Source: Pseudisothecium myosuroides
Lineage: Eukaryota; Streptophyta; Bryopsida; Hypnales; Lembophyllaceae
Reading direction: 5' to 3'
NCBI GenBank assembly: GCA_951799445.1
Contig: OX637288.1
Coordinates: 9,922,501 to 9,986,500, forward strand
DNA length: 64,000 nt
Shown: piece after piece, positions 11,004 through 22,627 of the stretch
Layout: every line of letters starts with the position of its first letter
How positions within the stretch are numbered: position 1 is the stretch's first letter
The notes under the pieces: generated by a model
What the model was told of the DNA's origin: nothing
The model's input: the letters and a program-made list of their open reading frames with translations, nothing else
Databases searched by the model: none
Position numbers and translations under genes: made by a program

Positions 11004-12291
11004 TGTGAGCTCCCAATTTGTCACTTGGGACTCGTAGAATTATTTTTTTGAAAATTTGCAATTTAAAGTTGATAAAAGTATAGAAAAATCCATAAAAAGA
11101 GTGTAGAACCAAAATAGGGTTGTGTCATACCTATTATAGTATTTGGTCTAGATTTGTGTTTCTTACTTAGAATCCCCCAAATCTTGCCTAAAAATAGTAT
11201 AAAAATAACGAAAAGGTTAGATTTGGAGGATTCGAGTCACACAGCCCCAAAAGGGCTGAATCCCACCATGAAGGTGGCGATTCATGGCTAGGTCGGTCCG
11301 AAGGATCCACAGCGAGGCCACTAGGTCGGGTCCTAGAGTTAGATTTAGAATTCCCCATTAGATCGACGAATTCCCAAAATCCCGATTGTTAGCATGCAGG
11401 AGCCACTCACGCAAGACCGGGCCTGTGGAGGAATCTACAGCCCAAGGATGGTGTTCTAGGGTGAATCCCATGCCAGGAGTCCAACGGCAAAATCGGTTCG
11501 CCAAGATTCCTCCACCTGCAAAAGATTCCCGCACCGTCGTTGATTCAAGGAGATGTCCAGTTAAATCTCCATTGACCAATCGTGCTAGGTACGGAAACAC
11601 ACCCGCACGTCTTTCATGCGACTCCCTGAGAGGTCACGTGAAAAATCCCGGCATCTTCCGACTTGCAGAAGAACCTTTTTCCGGGTGGTCAACCCTCCTA
11701 ACCTCCAACGGGAATTTCATGGAAATTACCCTGGTTACAATAAAATCTCACTAAAAATTAGACTAGCTTGTTTTATGTTAATAATGCGCTCCGTGAAGTT
11801 TCACGACATTCCGATAGCGGCAAGTACCCGAACCGGCGAGATTCCTCGGGAATTAACCACGTGGCGGGGTCCCCGCCACGTTGACCGGCATTCCGGGACC
11901 ATACGATGGCGAAACGAAGTCAACCAAAAGTCCTTCCCGACTCTCTCGCACCTACCGGAGACCCTAGGCTATTCACATTTCTCAAAATAGGAGACCCCCA
12001 AGATCTAGGATTTTATCACGATTTGGTTTTTAAACTAAATTAACCTACGATGGGTTTTTGGCCTCGGTACGGGGGGTAGGGGGATTTAGGACTAAACACG
12101 GCGTTCTGGATCCAACGGCGCAATCCGTTTGGCGATTGGAGCTAATCTCCAAAAGTTAGGATGTTGGTCCAGCATAGATGGTAGAAGTAGAAATTTAGGA
12201 TGTAGGATGAAAATCTTTGAGGATGAGGATGAAAATCCCCGTTGATAAGGTTACCTTAGAACTCTAGAGGGAGGGGTGAGCCCTTGGAAAC

Positions 12292-12300
12292 CTATATAAG
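12292..12300 (+). promoter_or_regulatory. LTR promoter TATA box, copy 1
   Basis: CTATATAAG in a GC-rich context, followed about 25-30 bp downstream by a CT-rich start-like tract (CTCTCTCTAG). The same arrangement is conserved in inverse at 22,619-22,627 in the second LTR. Transcription would run rightward, antisense to the disrupted gene. Confidence 0.55.
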
Positions 12301-12699
12301 GGCCCCATTTCTCTCTCTAGAACACCCCCAATTCTTGTTTTGGGTCCGTGGGTCCAAGTTATTTTGGATATTTTGGCGTTTGAAGCCAAAAACCTCTACG
12401 GTGTTTTCGGAGCACTTTTGGCTCCATTGTTGCTTACTTTCAAGCTTTGAAGGTCCTTGGGGATCCTTCTACCTTGCTTTGTGTACTCTTTTGTGAAGTT
12501 TTTGGTACCTTGTTGTAAGTGGAGAGCCTCTCTCTCCCTCTTGTACGTGTTGTGGTCTAACTTGTGAAGTTTAAGAGTCTTTTTGTATCTTGCACTAATC
12601 CTAAAGTCACCCCCCACCGTACCTTGGCGATGCCGCTTTGGGGGGCCTTTAGCGTGTGAGCTTTGTGTTGCCACGTGGTCTAACTTGTGTGTTTTCTCT

Positions 12700-13100
12700 T
12701 TGTGTTTTTCTTACATCTTCTTCTAACCTTCTCCTTGTTGAGTGGACCCCCCTCCGGGACGGCGAAGCTTTGAACCTCCTTTGTGCATGTTTTCTAAGTT
12801 ATCCCAAACCCTCTTCTAATCTTCTCCTTGTTGAGTGGACCCCCCCTCCGGGACGGCGAAGCTTTGAACCTCATTTGTGCATGTTTTCTAAAGTTATCCC
12901 AAACCCTCTTCTAATCTTCTCCTTGTTGAGTGGACCCCCCTCCGGGACGGCGAAGCTTTGAACTAGTGACAAAGTTGAAGTTCTAAAGCGTGTGTTAAAA
13001 GTGTAGACGGCGGAGCTTTGAACCCCCGAGGTGCTAAGAAGTCCTAAAGTTGGTGTTAAAACCAATCTAACGGCGAAGCTTTGCACCTCCCTCGTGTTTA
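12700..13100 (+). repeat. ~95-bp tandem repeats in LTR copy 1
   Basis: A unit carrying CTCCTTGTTGAGTGGACC and GGGACGGCGAAGCTTTGAAC recurs at about 12,736, 12,830 and 12,925. Degenerate copies of GGCG(A/G)AGCTTTG follow at 13,010 and 13,070. The inverted LTR at 21,880-22,200 carries its own set of the same unit. Confidence 0.75.
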
Positions 13101-13254
13101 GTTCCAAAGTCTAGTTTCCAAGACCTTTGTGGAAACCTCCAGAGTTTAGCTTCCAAGATATGTAGGTTCCTTTGTATTTAGTGAAGTTTAGTTAATCCCA
13201 ACGTTTTCTTTAGTTTAGTTGTTCCCCAAGTTTTAGTGTGTCTAAGTTGCTCCC

Positions 13255-13490
13255 CAAGTGTTTAGTGAGTCTAAGTGTTCCCCAAGTTTTAGTGTGACTA
13301 AGTTGTTCCCCAAGTTCTATTTTCCCCAAGTCTTATTTTCCCCAAGTTCTATTTTCCCCAAGTCTTATTTTCCCCAAGTTCTATTTCCCTCAAGTCCTAT
13401 TTTCCCCAAGTTTATTTTCCCCAAGTTTGTTTTCCCCAAGTTCTATTTTCCCCAAGTTTTATTTTCCCCAAGTTTTCTTTCCCTTAGTTC
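13255..13490 (+). repeat. ~15-bp TTCCCCAAGTT repeat tract in LTR copy 1
   Basis: TTCCCCAAGTT(C/T)TATT recurs about 14 times with small changes. The long frame through it (13,258-13,701) is repeat-driven and not a gene. Confidence 0.8.
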
Positions 13491-13544
13491 ACCAAAAATC
13501 CAGTTTGCCCAAAAATCCAGTTTTCCCTTAGTAGTCAAGGTCCA

Positions 13545-13670
13545 GAGCCAAAACAGACCAGATCAAGTCGAGAACCAAACAGACCAGATCAGTCGAGAAC
13601 CAAACAGACCAGATCAAGTCGGGAGCCAGAACAGACCAGATCAAGTCGAGAACCGAACCAGACCAGGTCA
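13545..13670 (+). repeat. ~28-bp AGACCAGATCAAGTCGAGAACC tandem tract
   Basis: About four copies of a unit with CAGACCAGATCA and GTCGAGAACC. The second LTR has unrelated simple repeats (TATGCTGG) at the matching place, so this internal block evolves faster than the flanks. Confidence 0.7.
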
Positions 13671-15239
13671 CATCATCCAAATATCAAAAGAAAACAAATA
13701 AATAAATTATTTATTTATTTATTTTTGAACCCGACCCCCCAACAGCTAGCCAGCCAGCCGGGAGGCCGGGCTTGGTCCGGCAGGCAGTTGGGGCCCCAAT
13801 TTGGTCCCCATTTTTGAACTCCTTTTTCTTGATTTTTGGTTTCTTTCACACTAGATAAACAAAACAAAGGAAAATGGGGGGCTGACCTATTGCTAAGTAG
13901 GGATTAGGGTCTAAAATCAAAAAGGGAGAAGGGAGAAAAGAGCGGAGCACCACCGTACCTGCACACAAGGAAGTCTCACCCTCACCAACAACTATAAAAC
14001 ACTCTACACACAATGGAGGAAGGATAGAGAACAATCGAATGAAATAGGGGAGAGGGAGAGAGACGATAAATAGTGACCTAGGCTTAGGCTTAGGTAGGAT
14101 TAGAAAAGGAAATCTTGAGAATTCGTGGTGACCGTTGGGAGGAGGATTAGGATGACACAAAGGCAAAATTGTGTAAGAGGGTAGTTGGCATCTTAAAAAC
14201 CTCCTTGAAATTGGAGACCATAGTGTAAGACTCATAAAAGCTTAGGTGGAATAGTACTAGTGTAGAAGAAGGGAGGAAGAAAGAAAAAGAAGGAGGAAGG
14301 GAAAGAAGGAAGTTAGATTGCAAGGGCGTAATATTTTCTCAAATTAAGCGGTGAGCTTGGGAAAAATCAAACAAAACAAAGGATTGCTATGGAGCATGAG
14401 GATGTCTACGTGGACGTGGACGAAGTGATTTCCGAAACCGGTAGTGAAGAGGTGAGTTTTTGAAATTAACCCTTGGTATTTTCCCTAATTAGCATTGATT
14501 TCCTTAATCAGCCCTAAAAGTGTGATTAGCGAGCCGTGATTAGTGCAAAGTAGAAGTTTAGATTCAAAAGTCTATAGATTAGTGATAGGGGTTTCCGAAA
14601 ACATCTTATAATTAAGATTTGACCGTAAACTGACCGCGTTAGGCTAAGTTAAGCGGTAGGGGGTAGGACGGAGGAATTTTGAGTAGAAATCATCCAAAAA
14701 GAATCATGGACGGACCTTAGGGGTTTAAATTAGAAAGAGAATTTAGGATTAAAATTAGGGATTAATTAGCGGTTAGAATTAGAATCAATTTACATTTTAT
14801 TTCTTAAAGTTAAAATTCTAAGGTCAAAATCTAGAGTTAACTTTGGGAAGTTAAAAAGTAGAATTAATTTGGAAGTTTAACTTAGGGGATTAAAATTTCC
14901 AGTGAAACCTTAGGGTAGTTTAGAAAAGGAAGTTAGGGTTAATTAGGAGTAAAAAATTCCGAGTGGGAAGTAGAAATTAAAAAGTAAAACTTTGGACTAC
15001 ATTTAGGAGGTAGAAATTACGAGTAGATTTTTAGTTAGAAATAGAGTTAAAATTAGAAGGCAAAACTCAGAGTAAATTGTGGAAGTAAGTTTAGAAGTTA
15101 AGCCCTAGAGTTAAAAGTTGGAATTAAATTTAGGAGGATAACACTTTGAGTTAAACTAGGATTAAAACGATAGGATTAAAGTTGGAAGTAGAAAGTCAAA
15201 AGTCAAAAGTCAAAAGTTAAGATTAAATTTAAAGGTTAA

Positions 15240-15530
15240 ATCTTAGAGTTAATTTAGGAGTAAAAACTTAGAGTTAAAAGTTAAAACATAGAGTTAAAAT
15301 TCAAGGGTAAATCTTAGAGTTAATTTAGGAGTAAAAACTTAGAGTTAAAAATTAAAACATAGAGTTAAAATTCAAGGGTAAATCTTAGAGTTAATTTAGG
15401 AGTAAAAACTTAGAGTTAAAAGTTAAAACATAGAGTTAAAATTCAAGGGTAAATCTTGGAGTTAATTTAGGAATAGAAACCTAGAGTCAAAAGACAAAAC
15501 ATCGAGCACAAGTCGGTAGTTAATATGTAA
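15240..15530 (+). repeat. ~71-bp tandem repeat in LTR copy 1
   Basis: A unit containing TCTTAGAGTTAATTTAGGAG starts near 15,241, 15,312, 15,383 and 15,454. It lies in a longer region (14,700-15,560) built of AGTTAAAA/TTAGAGTT words. The inverted LTR has the complementary word bias at 19,540-20,130. Confidence 0.75.
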
Positions 15531-15985
15531 GAATCAAGTTAAAGAAGTAAAATCTAGAGTTACATTCCGAAGTTGGAACTTTAGAGGTAGTTTTTAAAAG
15601 TAGAACTTCTAGGTGGAGTCTTAGAAATCCAAGATAGTCTTAGGGGTTCATGGAAGGAACATAGGGGCTCCCCTTTTTACGTAGTTAGGGACGTTATAAA
15701 TGAGGCCAACTACTCAGTCGACCCTCGACATAGGATAGATAGTTAGGGAGTTCGGATTTCACCATCACTCTGAACATCGCAGTTAACTTGTGAGTTACTA
15801 CATGCATTACTAATTATTTGCTGCCATCCACGACACTTAGGAAACGTTAGCAAAAAAGATCCATTGCTTGGAAGGCACAGTGGACCGCGCTCACATCACC
15901 CCCATATATTAAAAAATGTGGATAAAGGCATAGAACCTGGTCGGTGTTCGCTTTATTACCAAGGGTGGGTAATCTTGCGCCCACA

Positions 15986-16487
15986 CCACCAAGTGTTTCA
16001 AGTCCGGTTGACTGCTAAGGTAAACGTCAAATTCATCGTTTACAGCATTCCAAAGGGGTCCCCAGTCGGACTTCTCTGCATGAGAAAATGTCCCCGTCTG
16101 CCCTCCCTCGTCCGAAACTGAGACATAAAATACTCGAGCACCAACTTCATAGCCGTGAACATAGTCTGCCTCCAACTGCACCAAATCACATTCTAAAGTG
16201 GGCCTAACCATGGGCATAGGAACAAGACGACATAGCGGGATGTCCATCCTTGAGAGATGGTGTGGTTGGATGCGCATACTGGTGATAGTAGAAATATAAT
16301 CCATCTTCTGTTTCCTGCGGATGTCATCCTCATCCATGATCTTCTCACCATTACGAGACTGAAGGCCCTCACCTACAGGTTCAACTCTAGCACATTCCAC
16401 GGAATTGATGGACTCAGGTGGTCCACCAGCTTCATCTTGAAGCAGAGTCGGAGATGAATTCTCAGTCAATGTATTGGTGAGCATGTT
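15986..16487 (-). pseudogene. Exon 3, upstream part: start of the ParB-like domain
   Basis: The exon opens after GTATTCAG with NMLTNTLTENSS. It runs through a glutamate-rich stretch to VRPTLECDLVQLEADYV, FYVSVSDEGG and ends DLKHLV at 15,986. Read onward it runs into the LTR and stops at 15,909. Joining 15,986 to 10,998 instead, which removes the LTR and one copy of its 5-bp duplication, continues in frame as LVGAKFFICDGNHRRLAW. This join is the strongest evidence that both pieces were one exon. The segment before the DGNHRR motif would be the first half of a ParB/Srx-like fold. Confidence 0.7.
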
Positions 16488-16758
16488 CTGAATACAATTG
16501 AAAATGTGTTTAGTATAAAATGAGCAGATTTGTTGGAAAATTATAATCCCGATGACGCAGTATCATTTACCAACGATGGAGTATAGGTTATTGATGAAAA
16601 ACAAAATGCTTGAACATGGAATAGTCACTTGAGCTCAATAGTCGATTTTCACTTCAATTTAGAGATACATGTCCACAAGTGCACTTCAATATTCCTAAGC
16701 GAAAGCTTAAAAATTTGTCCACAATATAGTTGGCCTCAGACTCCGGAGACTAATCTAC

Positions 16759-16983
16759 ACCAAATGTGAGATGATTAGAAGCCACTGGAGAATCAGGAAG
16801 GATGCAAACTTCTTCATTTGAGCCCAATGACGTACAACAGGACCATATAGATTCGACGTCCGAATCATCCTCTAGGTCCCTTAATAGAGCATCAAGATTT
16901 ACCAGGCGCCTCAATGGAGTAGGTTGAACTGTGGTCATATCAGTGGCATCAGGAACCTCCATGTCTTCTACCGTGAGGGGGAT
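16759..16983 (-). CDS. Exon 2 of the ParB-methylase gene
   Basis: The acceptor TTCTGCAG precedes ATCCCCCTCACG. The 75-residue segment is acidic (VEDMEVPDATDM, DLEDDSDVESIW) and ends about ASNHLTFG. The frame then meets TAG at 16,750, so I place a donor at GGT|GTAGAT (16,758), which gives phase 0 into exon 3. That donor is poor and the true splice may differ. No domain is recognised; it looks like a disordered N-terminal region. Confidence 0.5.
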
Positions 16984-17138
16984 CTGCAGAACCAAAAATT
17001 GAGGCCCATGTCAGACTACACTAACTGCAGAGAAAGTGGTAGACCAATTTCGAAGAATTACAAAAACTCCCCTACTAGGCGATTACCAAGAACATAATCT
17101 TAAGATCAGATAATAAATCGTGAATAATTGATGGGGAA

Positions 17139-19145
17139 AAATGGGGAAGGGATTTGATCCACCCTCCCCCGAATCAAAATCGATGGACTAAGCCTTCTTT
17201 TTTCAAAACAGATGCAACACTGAGCCTTCCCCGGGGGAGCTCTCGGTGGCGAGAGGGCTCCCCCATAGTCACGCGGTCGGCAACCAAAAATGGGGAGGGG
17301 ATTTGATCCCCCCTCCCCCGAATCAAAATCGATGGACTAAGCTTCTTTTTTCAAACGAATGCAACACTGGATCTACCATGGGGGAGCTCTCGGTGGCGAG
17401 AGGTCTCCCCCCTAGCCTCACGGTCGGCAAAAAAAAATGGGGAGGGGATTTGATCCCCCCTCCCCCGAATCAAAATCGATGGACTAAGCCTTCTTTTTTC
17501 AAAACAGATGCAACATTGGGCCTTCCCCGGGGGAGCTCTCGGTGGCAAGAGGGCTCTCCCCAAGCCTCGCGGTCGGCAAAAAAAAGTGGGGAGGGGATTT
17601 GATCCCTCCTCCCCCGAATCAAAATCGATGGACTGAGCTTCTTTTTTCATAACGAATGCAACACTGGTTCTACCCCAAGGGAGCTCTCGGTGGCGAGAGG
17701 GCTCCCCCCTAGCCTCACGGTTGGCAAAAAAAATGGGGAGGGGATTTGATCCCCCTTCCCCCGAATCAGAATCGATGGACTGAGCTTCTTTTTTCAAAAC
17801 GAATGCAACAGTGGTTCTACCCCGGGAGAGCTCTCCGTGGCGAGAGGTCTCCCCCCTAGCCTCGCGGTCGGCAAAAAAAAGTGGGGAGGGGATTTGATCC
17901 CCCCTCCCCCAAATCAAACACAACGGACTGAGCTTCTTTTTTTAAAACGAATGCAACAGTGGTTCTACCCCGGGAGAGCTCTCCGTGGTGAGAGGTCTCC
18001 CCCCTAGCCTCGCGGTCGACAAAAAAAAGTGGGGAGGGGATTTGATCCCCCTCTCTCGAATCAAAATCGATGGACTGAGCTTCTTTTTTCAAAACGAATG
18101 CAAAACTGGTTCTACCCCAAGGGAGTTCTCGGTGGCGAGAGGGCTCCCCCCAAGCCTCGCGGTCGGCAAAAAAAACTGGGGAGGGGATTTGATCCCCCCT
18201 CCCCTGAATCAAACACGACGGACTGAGCTTCTTTTTTTAAAACAAATGCAACACTGGGCCTACCCCGGGGGAGCACTCGGTGGCGAGAGGGCTCCCCCCT
18301 AGCCTCGCGGTCGGCAAAAAAAAATGGGGAGGGGATTTGATCCCCCCTCCCCCAAATCAAAATCGATGGACTGAGCTTCTTTTTTCAAAAAAGATGCAAC
18401 ACTGGGCCATCCCCGGGGGAGCTCTCGGTGGCAAGAGGGATGCCCCCTAGCCTCGCGGTCGGCAAAAAAAAATAGGGAGGGAATTTTATCCCCCCTCCCC
18501 CGAATCAAACACGACGGACTGAGCTTCTTTTTTCAAAACGAATGCAACAGTGGTTCTACCCCGGGGGAGCTCTCGGTGGCGAGAGGGCTCCCCCCTAGCC
18601 TCGCGGTCCTCACCAAAAATGGGGAGGGGATTTGATCCCCCCTCCCCCGAATCAAACACGACGGACTGAGCTTCTTTTTTTAAAACGAATGCAACACTAG
18701 GCCTACCCCGGGGGAGCTTTCGGTGGCGAGAGGGCTCCCCCCAAGCCTCGTGGTCGGCAAAAAAAATGGGGAGGGGATTTGATCCCCCCTCCCCCGAATC
18801 ATAATCGATGGATTGAACTTCTTTTTTCAAAACGAATGCAACAGTGGGCCTACCCCGGGGGAGCTCTCGGTGGCGAGAGGGCTCCCCCCAAGCCTCACGG
18901 TCGGCAAAAAAAAGTGGAGAGGGGATTTGATCCCCCCTCCCCCGAATCAAAATCGATGGACTGAGCTTCTTTTTTCAAAACGAATGCAACACTGGGCCTA
19001 CCCCCGGGGAGCTCTCGGTGGCGAGAGGGCTCCCCCCTAGCCTCGCGGTCGGCAAAAAAAAATAGGGAGGGAATTTGATCCCCCCCCTCCCCCGAATCAA
19101 AATCGATGGACTCAGCTTCTTTTCTCAAAAAAGATGCAACACTGG
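17139..19145. repeat. 148-bp GC-rich satellite array, left block (about 14 units)
   Basis: ATTTGATCC marks recur at 17301, 17448, 17597, 17744, 17892, 18040, 18187 and 18335, a spacing of 147-149 bp. Each unit contains two hairpin-forming blocks: GGGGAGGGGAT against ATCCCCCCTCCCC, and GGGGGAGCTCTCG against CGAGAGGGCTCCCCC with loop GTGG. Two subtypes alternate irregularly, AAAATCGATGGACTGAG and AACACGACGGACTGAG. The block lies in intron 1 of the ParB-methylase gene. Many short frames cross it only because 147 is a multiple of three. Confidence 0.9.
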
Positions 19146-21269
19146 TGTGGGCGCTAGATTACCCACCCTTGGTAATAGAGCGAACACCGACCAGGTTCTA
19201 TGCCTTTATCCACATTTTTTAATATATGGGGGTGATGTGAGCGCGGTCCACTGTGCCTTCCAAGCAATGGATCTTTTTTGCTAACGTTTCCTAAGTGTCG
19301 TGGATGGCAGCGAATAATTAGAATGCATGTAGTAACTCACAAGATAACTGCAATGCTCAGGGGTAATGGTAAAATTCTAACTCTCTAACTATCTATCCTA
19401 TGTCGAGGGTAGACTGGGTAGTTGGCGTCATTTCTAACGTCCCTAACTATGTAAAAAGAGGAACCCCTATATTCCTTCCATGAACCTCTAAGACTATCGT
19501 GGGATTTTAAGACTCTACCTAGAAGTTCTACTCTAAAGACTGACTCTAAAGTTTAACTCTGACTCTAATCTTCAACCTCTAAATGAAATTCTAGATTTTT
19601 ACTCTTTTAACTTGGGTTTAAATATTAACTACCGATTTTTAACTCTAGGTTTTTACTCCTAATTTAACTCTGAAATTTATCCTCGGAATTTAACCTCTAG
19701 GTTTGACTCTACGTTTTCACTTTGACTCTAGATTTTTTCTACTAACTCTAAAATTTTACTTCTACTTCGAACTTTTAACTTCTACTTTTAGCTTTTCACT
19801 CTCACTTTTTACTCCCCAATTGACTAAAATTTAACCTTTTAATTTAATCTCAACTTTTGACTTTTAACTTTTGACTTCTACTTCCAAATTTAATCCTATC
19901 GTTTTAATCCTAGATTAGCTCTAAACGTTATCCTCCTAAATTTAATTCCAACTTTTAACTCTAGGGTTTTGACTTCTAATTTTAACTCTATTTTTTAACT
20001 CAACAATCTACTTCCTAAGTGAATTCTACTTTTGCCCTCTATTTCCTATTCTACTTTTTACTTCCCAAAGTTAACTCCAAATTCCGACTTTGGGATTTTA
20101 ACTTCCCTAATTAAAATCTTAATTTAACTCTAGGTTTTCAACCGTTAATTGATCTTTAATTTTTATCCTAAATTCTCCCTCTAATCTAATCCTAATTTCC
20201 GTCCATTGTTTCTTGTGGTTCCCTTTTAATTAAAATTCCTCCGTTCTACCCCCTACCGCTTAACCTAGCCTAACGTGGTCAGTTTACGGTCAAATCTTAA
20301 TTATAAGATGTTTTCGGAAACCTCTATTCCTAATCTATCAACTTTTGACTCTAAACCTCTAATTCACGCTAATCTCGGATGCTAATCACGCTCTAAGGGC
20401 TGATTAGGAAAATAAGTGCTAATTAGGGAGAAACGACTAGGATTAGTTTAATGACCCACCTCGTTACTGCTAGTGTTGGAAATGACGTCATCCCAGTCCA
20501 CATGCGCGTCCTCGTGCTCCATGGTGGCCACTCGCGATTGTCTTCTTTTATTTTTGTGTTATGGTCTTTATTTATTTTATTTTATTAAGGCCCACGGCTT
20601 AAGTTGTAGAAAAGAAAACGTTACAAGTATGATGTTCTAACCCTTTCCCCCCATTTCCTTCTCCTTTTCTTTCTCTCCTCCTCTTCCTTCTACTCTCGAA
20701 CTATTCCACCAACCGTGGTGATGGTGGTCTTACGCTTCTAGTCTCAAACTTCGTGAAGTTTTAATGAGCCTCCTACCCTCTTACGCAACTTTGCTTTGTG
20801 TCATCCTAATCCTCCTCCCAACGGTTGCAAGGAGTTCTTCCAGATTTCCTACCTAATCTCCTAGCTAGGCACTATTTATCGTCTCTCTCCTCTCCACTCC
20901 TATAACACATCCTTTTCCCTAATTTCCTTCCATTGTGTGTAGGTGTGAGTGGTGATGCAGGTAGGATCGGATGTTTTTGTGCAGGTGGCGCGTGGGGCGG
21001 CAGCTTCTATTTCTTTCCCCCCTTTTTGCTATGGTGTTTTTGAAGTTCCAAGTTGAGTTTTTTTCCCTTCCCAACTGGATTCCAAAATTTCAGACTTTAG
21101 AAGATCTAAAAAAAAAAAAAAAAGGGGTGGTTAGGGCCCCGCAGGGCATCGTCCCGTTTAGTTCTGGAAATCCAGAAATTAGCTCAGTTAGCCAAGCCGA
21201 CTGGCCCGATGGCTGATGTTCAGTTCAGTCAACCGACCAGCCCGATGCTGATGTTCAGTTCAGTCAACA

Positions 21270-21465
21270 GACCGCCCGATGTATGCTGGCTGTATGGCTG
21301 GCTGTATGGCTGGCTGCCGGCTGGTCTGGTATGCCGGTCCGGTATGGCTGGCTGTATGCTGGCTGTATGCTGGCCGGTATGCTGGCCCGGTATGCTGGCT
21401 GTATGCTGGCTGTATGCTGGTCGGTATGCTGGCCCGGTATGCTGGCTGTATGCTGGTCTGGGCAC
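21270..21465 (+). repeat. TATGCTGG/CTGGCTG microsatellite in LTR copy 2
   Basis: About 20 imperfect copies of (G)TATGCTGGC(C/T)G. They give long frames in several phases, which I do not treat as genes. Confidence 0.85.
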
Positions 21466-22618
21466 TAGCTATCATTCCAAAAAAAATCCACACAACCGGG
21501 TTCCCTTAGGGGAACCCACTAACACAACTTTTAAATTGGATTTTTAGTAAGTGGTTAGGGCTAGGATCGAAGCTTCGCCGTCCGGGGAGTGAGGCCCCAA
21601 ATTTTAGAGCGGTCACCTAGGCTAAGTGTTACGGGATGGTCACTCTCTCCCTAGAACTCGTGACCAATCTTGGAAGCTAAACTCTGGACTTTTCCAAGAA
21701 AGTCTTGGAAACTAGACTTTGGAATCTAAGGCTATGGAGGTTCAAGGCTCCGCCGTAAAATTGGTTTTAACACCAACTTTAGGACTTGTAACACTCCACG
21801 GGTTCAAAGCTCCGCCGTCTAAGACTATTTTAACACACACTATAGGACTTGACGTGGTCACTAGTTCAAAGCTTCGCCGCCGTGGGGGGTTTTCACACAA
21901 CAAGGGGAATATTAGAAGAAGGTAGAAAAGACAAAGTTAAGGAACACACGTGACGAAGCCAAAGCTTCGCCGTCCCGAGGAGGGTCCACGCAACAAGGGA
22001 AGTATTAGAAGAAGGTAGAAAAGACAAAGTTAAAGAACATACGTGACAAAGCCAAAGCTTCGCCGTCGTAGGGGGGGTCCACACAACAAGGGGAGTATTA
22101 GAAGAAGGTAGAAAAGACAAAGTTAAAGAACACACGTGACAAAGCCAAAGCTTCGCCGTCCCGAGGGGGGGTCCATACAACAAGGGGAAGATTAGAAGAG
22201 GATGAGAATACACAAGTGAGGAAAACAACACGGTTAGGACACGTAAAGACACACAACTTCACAAGCTAAAGGCCCCCCAAAGCGGCATCGCCAAGGTACG
22301 GTGGGGGGTGACTTTAGGATTAGGACAAGACACCAAAAGACTCCTAAACTCACAAGTTAGATCACAAAGGAACTACAAGAGAGAAACAAGGGCTCTTAAC
22401 TCGTAACGAAGGTATAACAAACGCACAAGAAGTACACAAGGCAAGATAGAAGGACCCCCTAAGGACCTTCAAAGCTTGAAATCTAGCAACAACGGAGCAA
22501 AAAGTGTTCCAAAAACACCGTAGAGGTTTTTGGCTTCAAACGCCAAAATATCCAAAGCAAATTGGACCCACGGACCCAAACAAAAGTGAGGGGGTGTTTT
22601 AGAGAGAGAAATGGGGCC

Positions 22619-22627
22619 CTTATATAG
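22619..22627 (-). promoter_or_regulatory. LTR promoter TATA box, copy 2
   Basis: CTTATATAG on the plus strand is the inverse of the TATA motif of copy 1, in the same surrounding sequence (GGGCCC, AGAGAGAGAAAT). Transcription would run leftward. Confidence 0.55.

Larger units (their letters stand above)
11004..15985 (+). mobile_element. Solo LTR, about 5 kb, copy 1 (inserted in an exon)
   Basis: The element starts TGTGAGCTCC and ends GCGCCCACA, giving LTR-style TG...CA ends with a short inverted repeat. It is flanked by CCACC at 10,999-11,003 and 15,986-15,990, a 5-bp target duplication typical of LTR-retrotransposon integrase. I find no second copy of its ends inside, no gag/pol frame and no primer-binding site, so it fits a solo LTR left by unequal recombination better than a small complete element. 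LTRs of this length are rare (Ogre-type elements are an example). An inverted, clearly homologous copy lies at 19,146-23,917; by eye the two are roughly 95% alike in 11,380-11,760. Orientation is taken from the TATA box at 12,292. Confidence 0.8.

Noticed and set aside
11386..11990. Overlapping 120-codon frames in the LTR (and inverse at 23,088-23,535)
   Set aside because: The two copies keep the DNA similar but the frames differ by indels, and no gag-like or other motif is present.
13258..13701. 147-codon proline/phenylalanine-rich frame
   Set aside because: Generated by the TTCCCCAAGTT simple repeat inside the LTR.
17139..19145. Regular repeats considered as a CRISPR array
   Set aside because: Whole 148-bp units repeat without unique spacers, and the DNA is eukaryotic.
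21209..21547. 112-codon frame rich in WLYAG repeats
   Set aside because: Product of the TATGCTGG microsatellite in the LTR.
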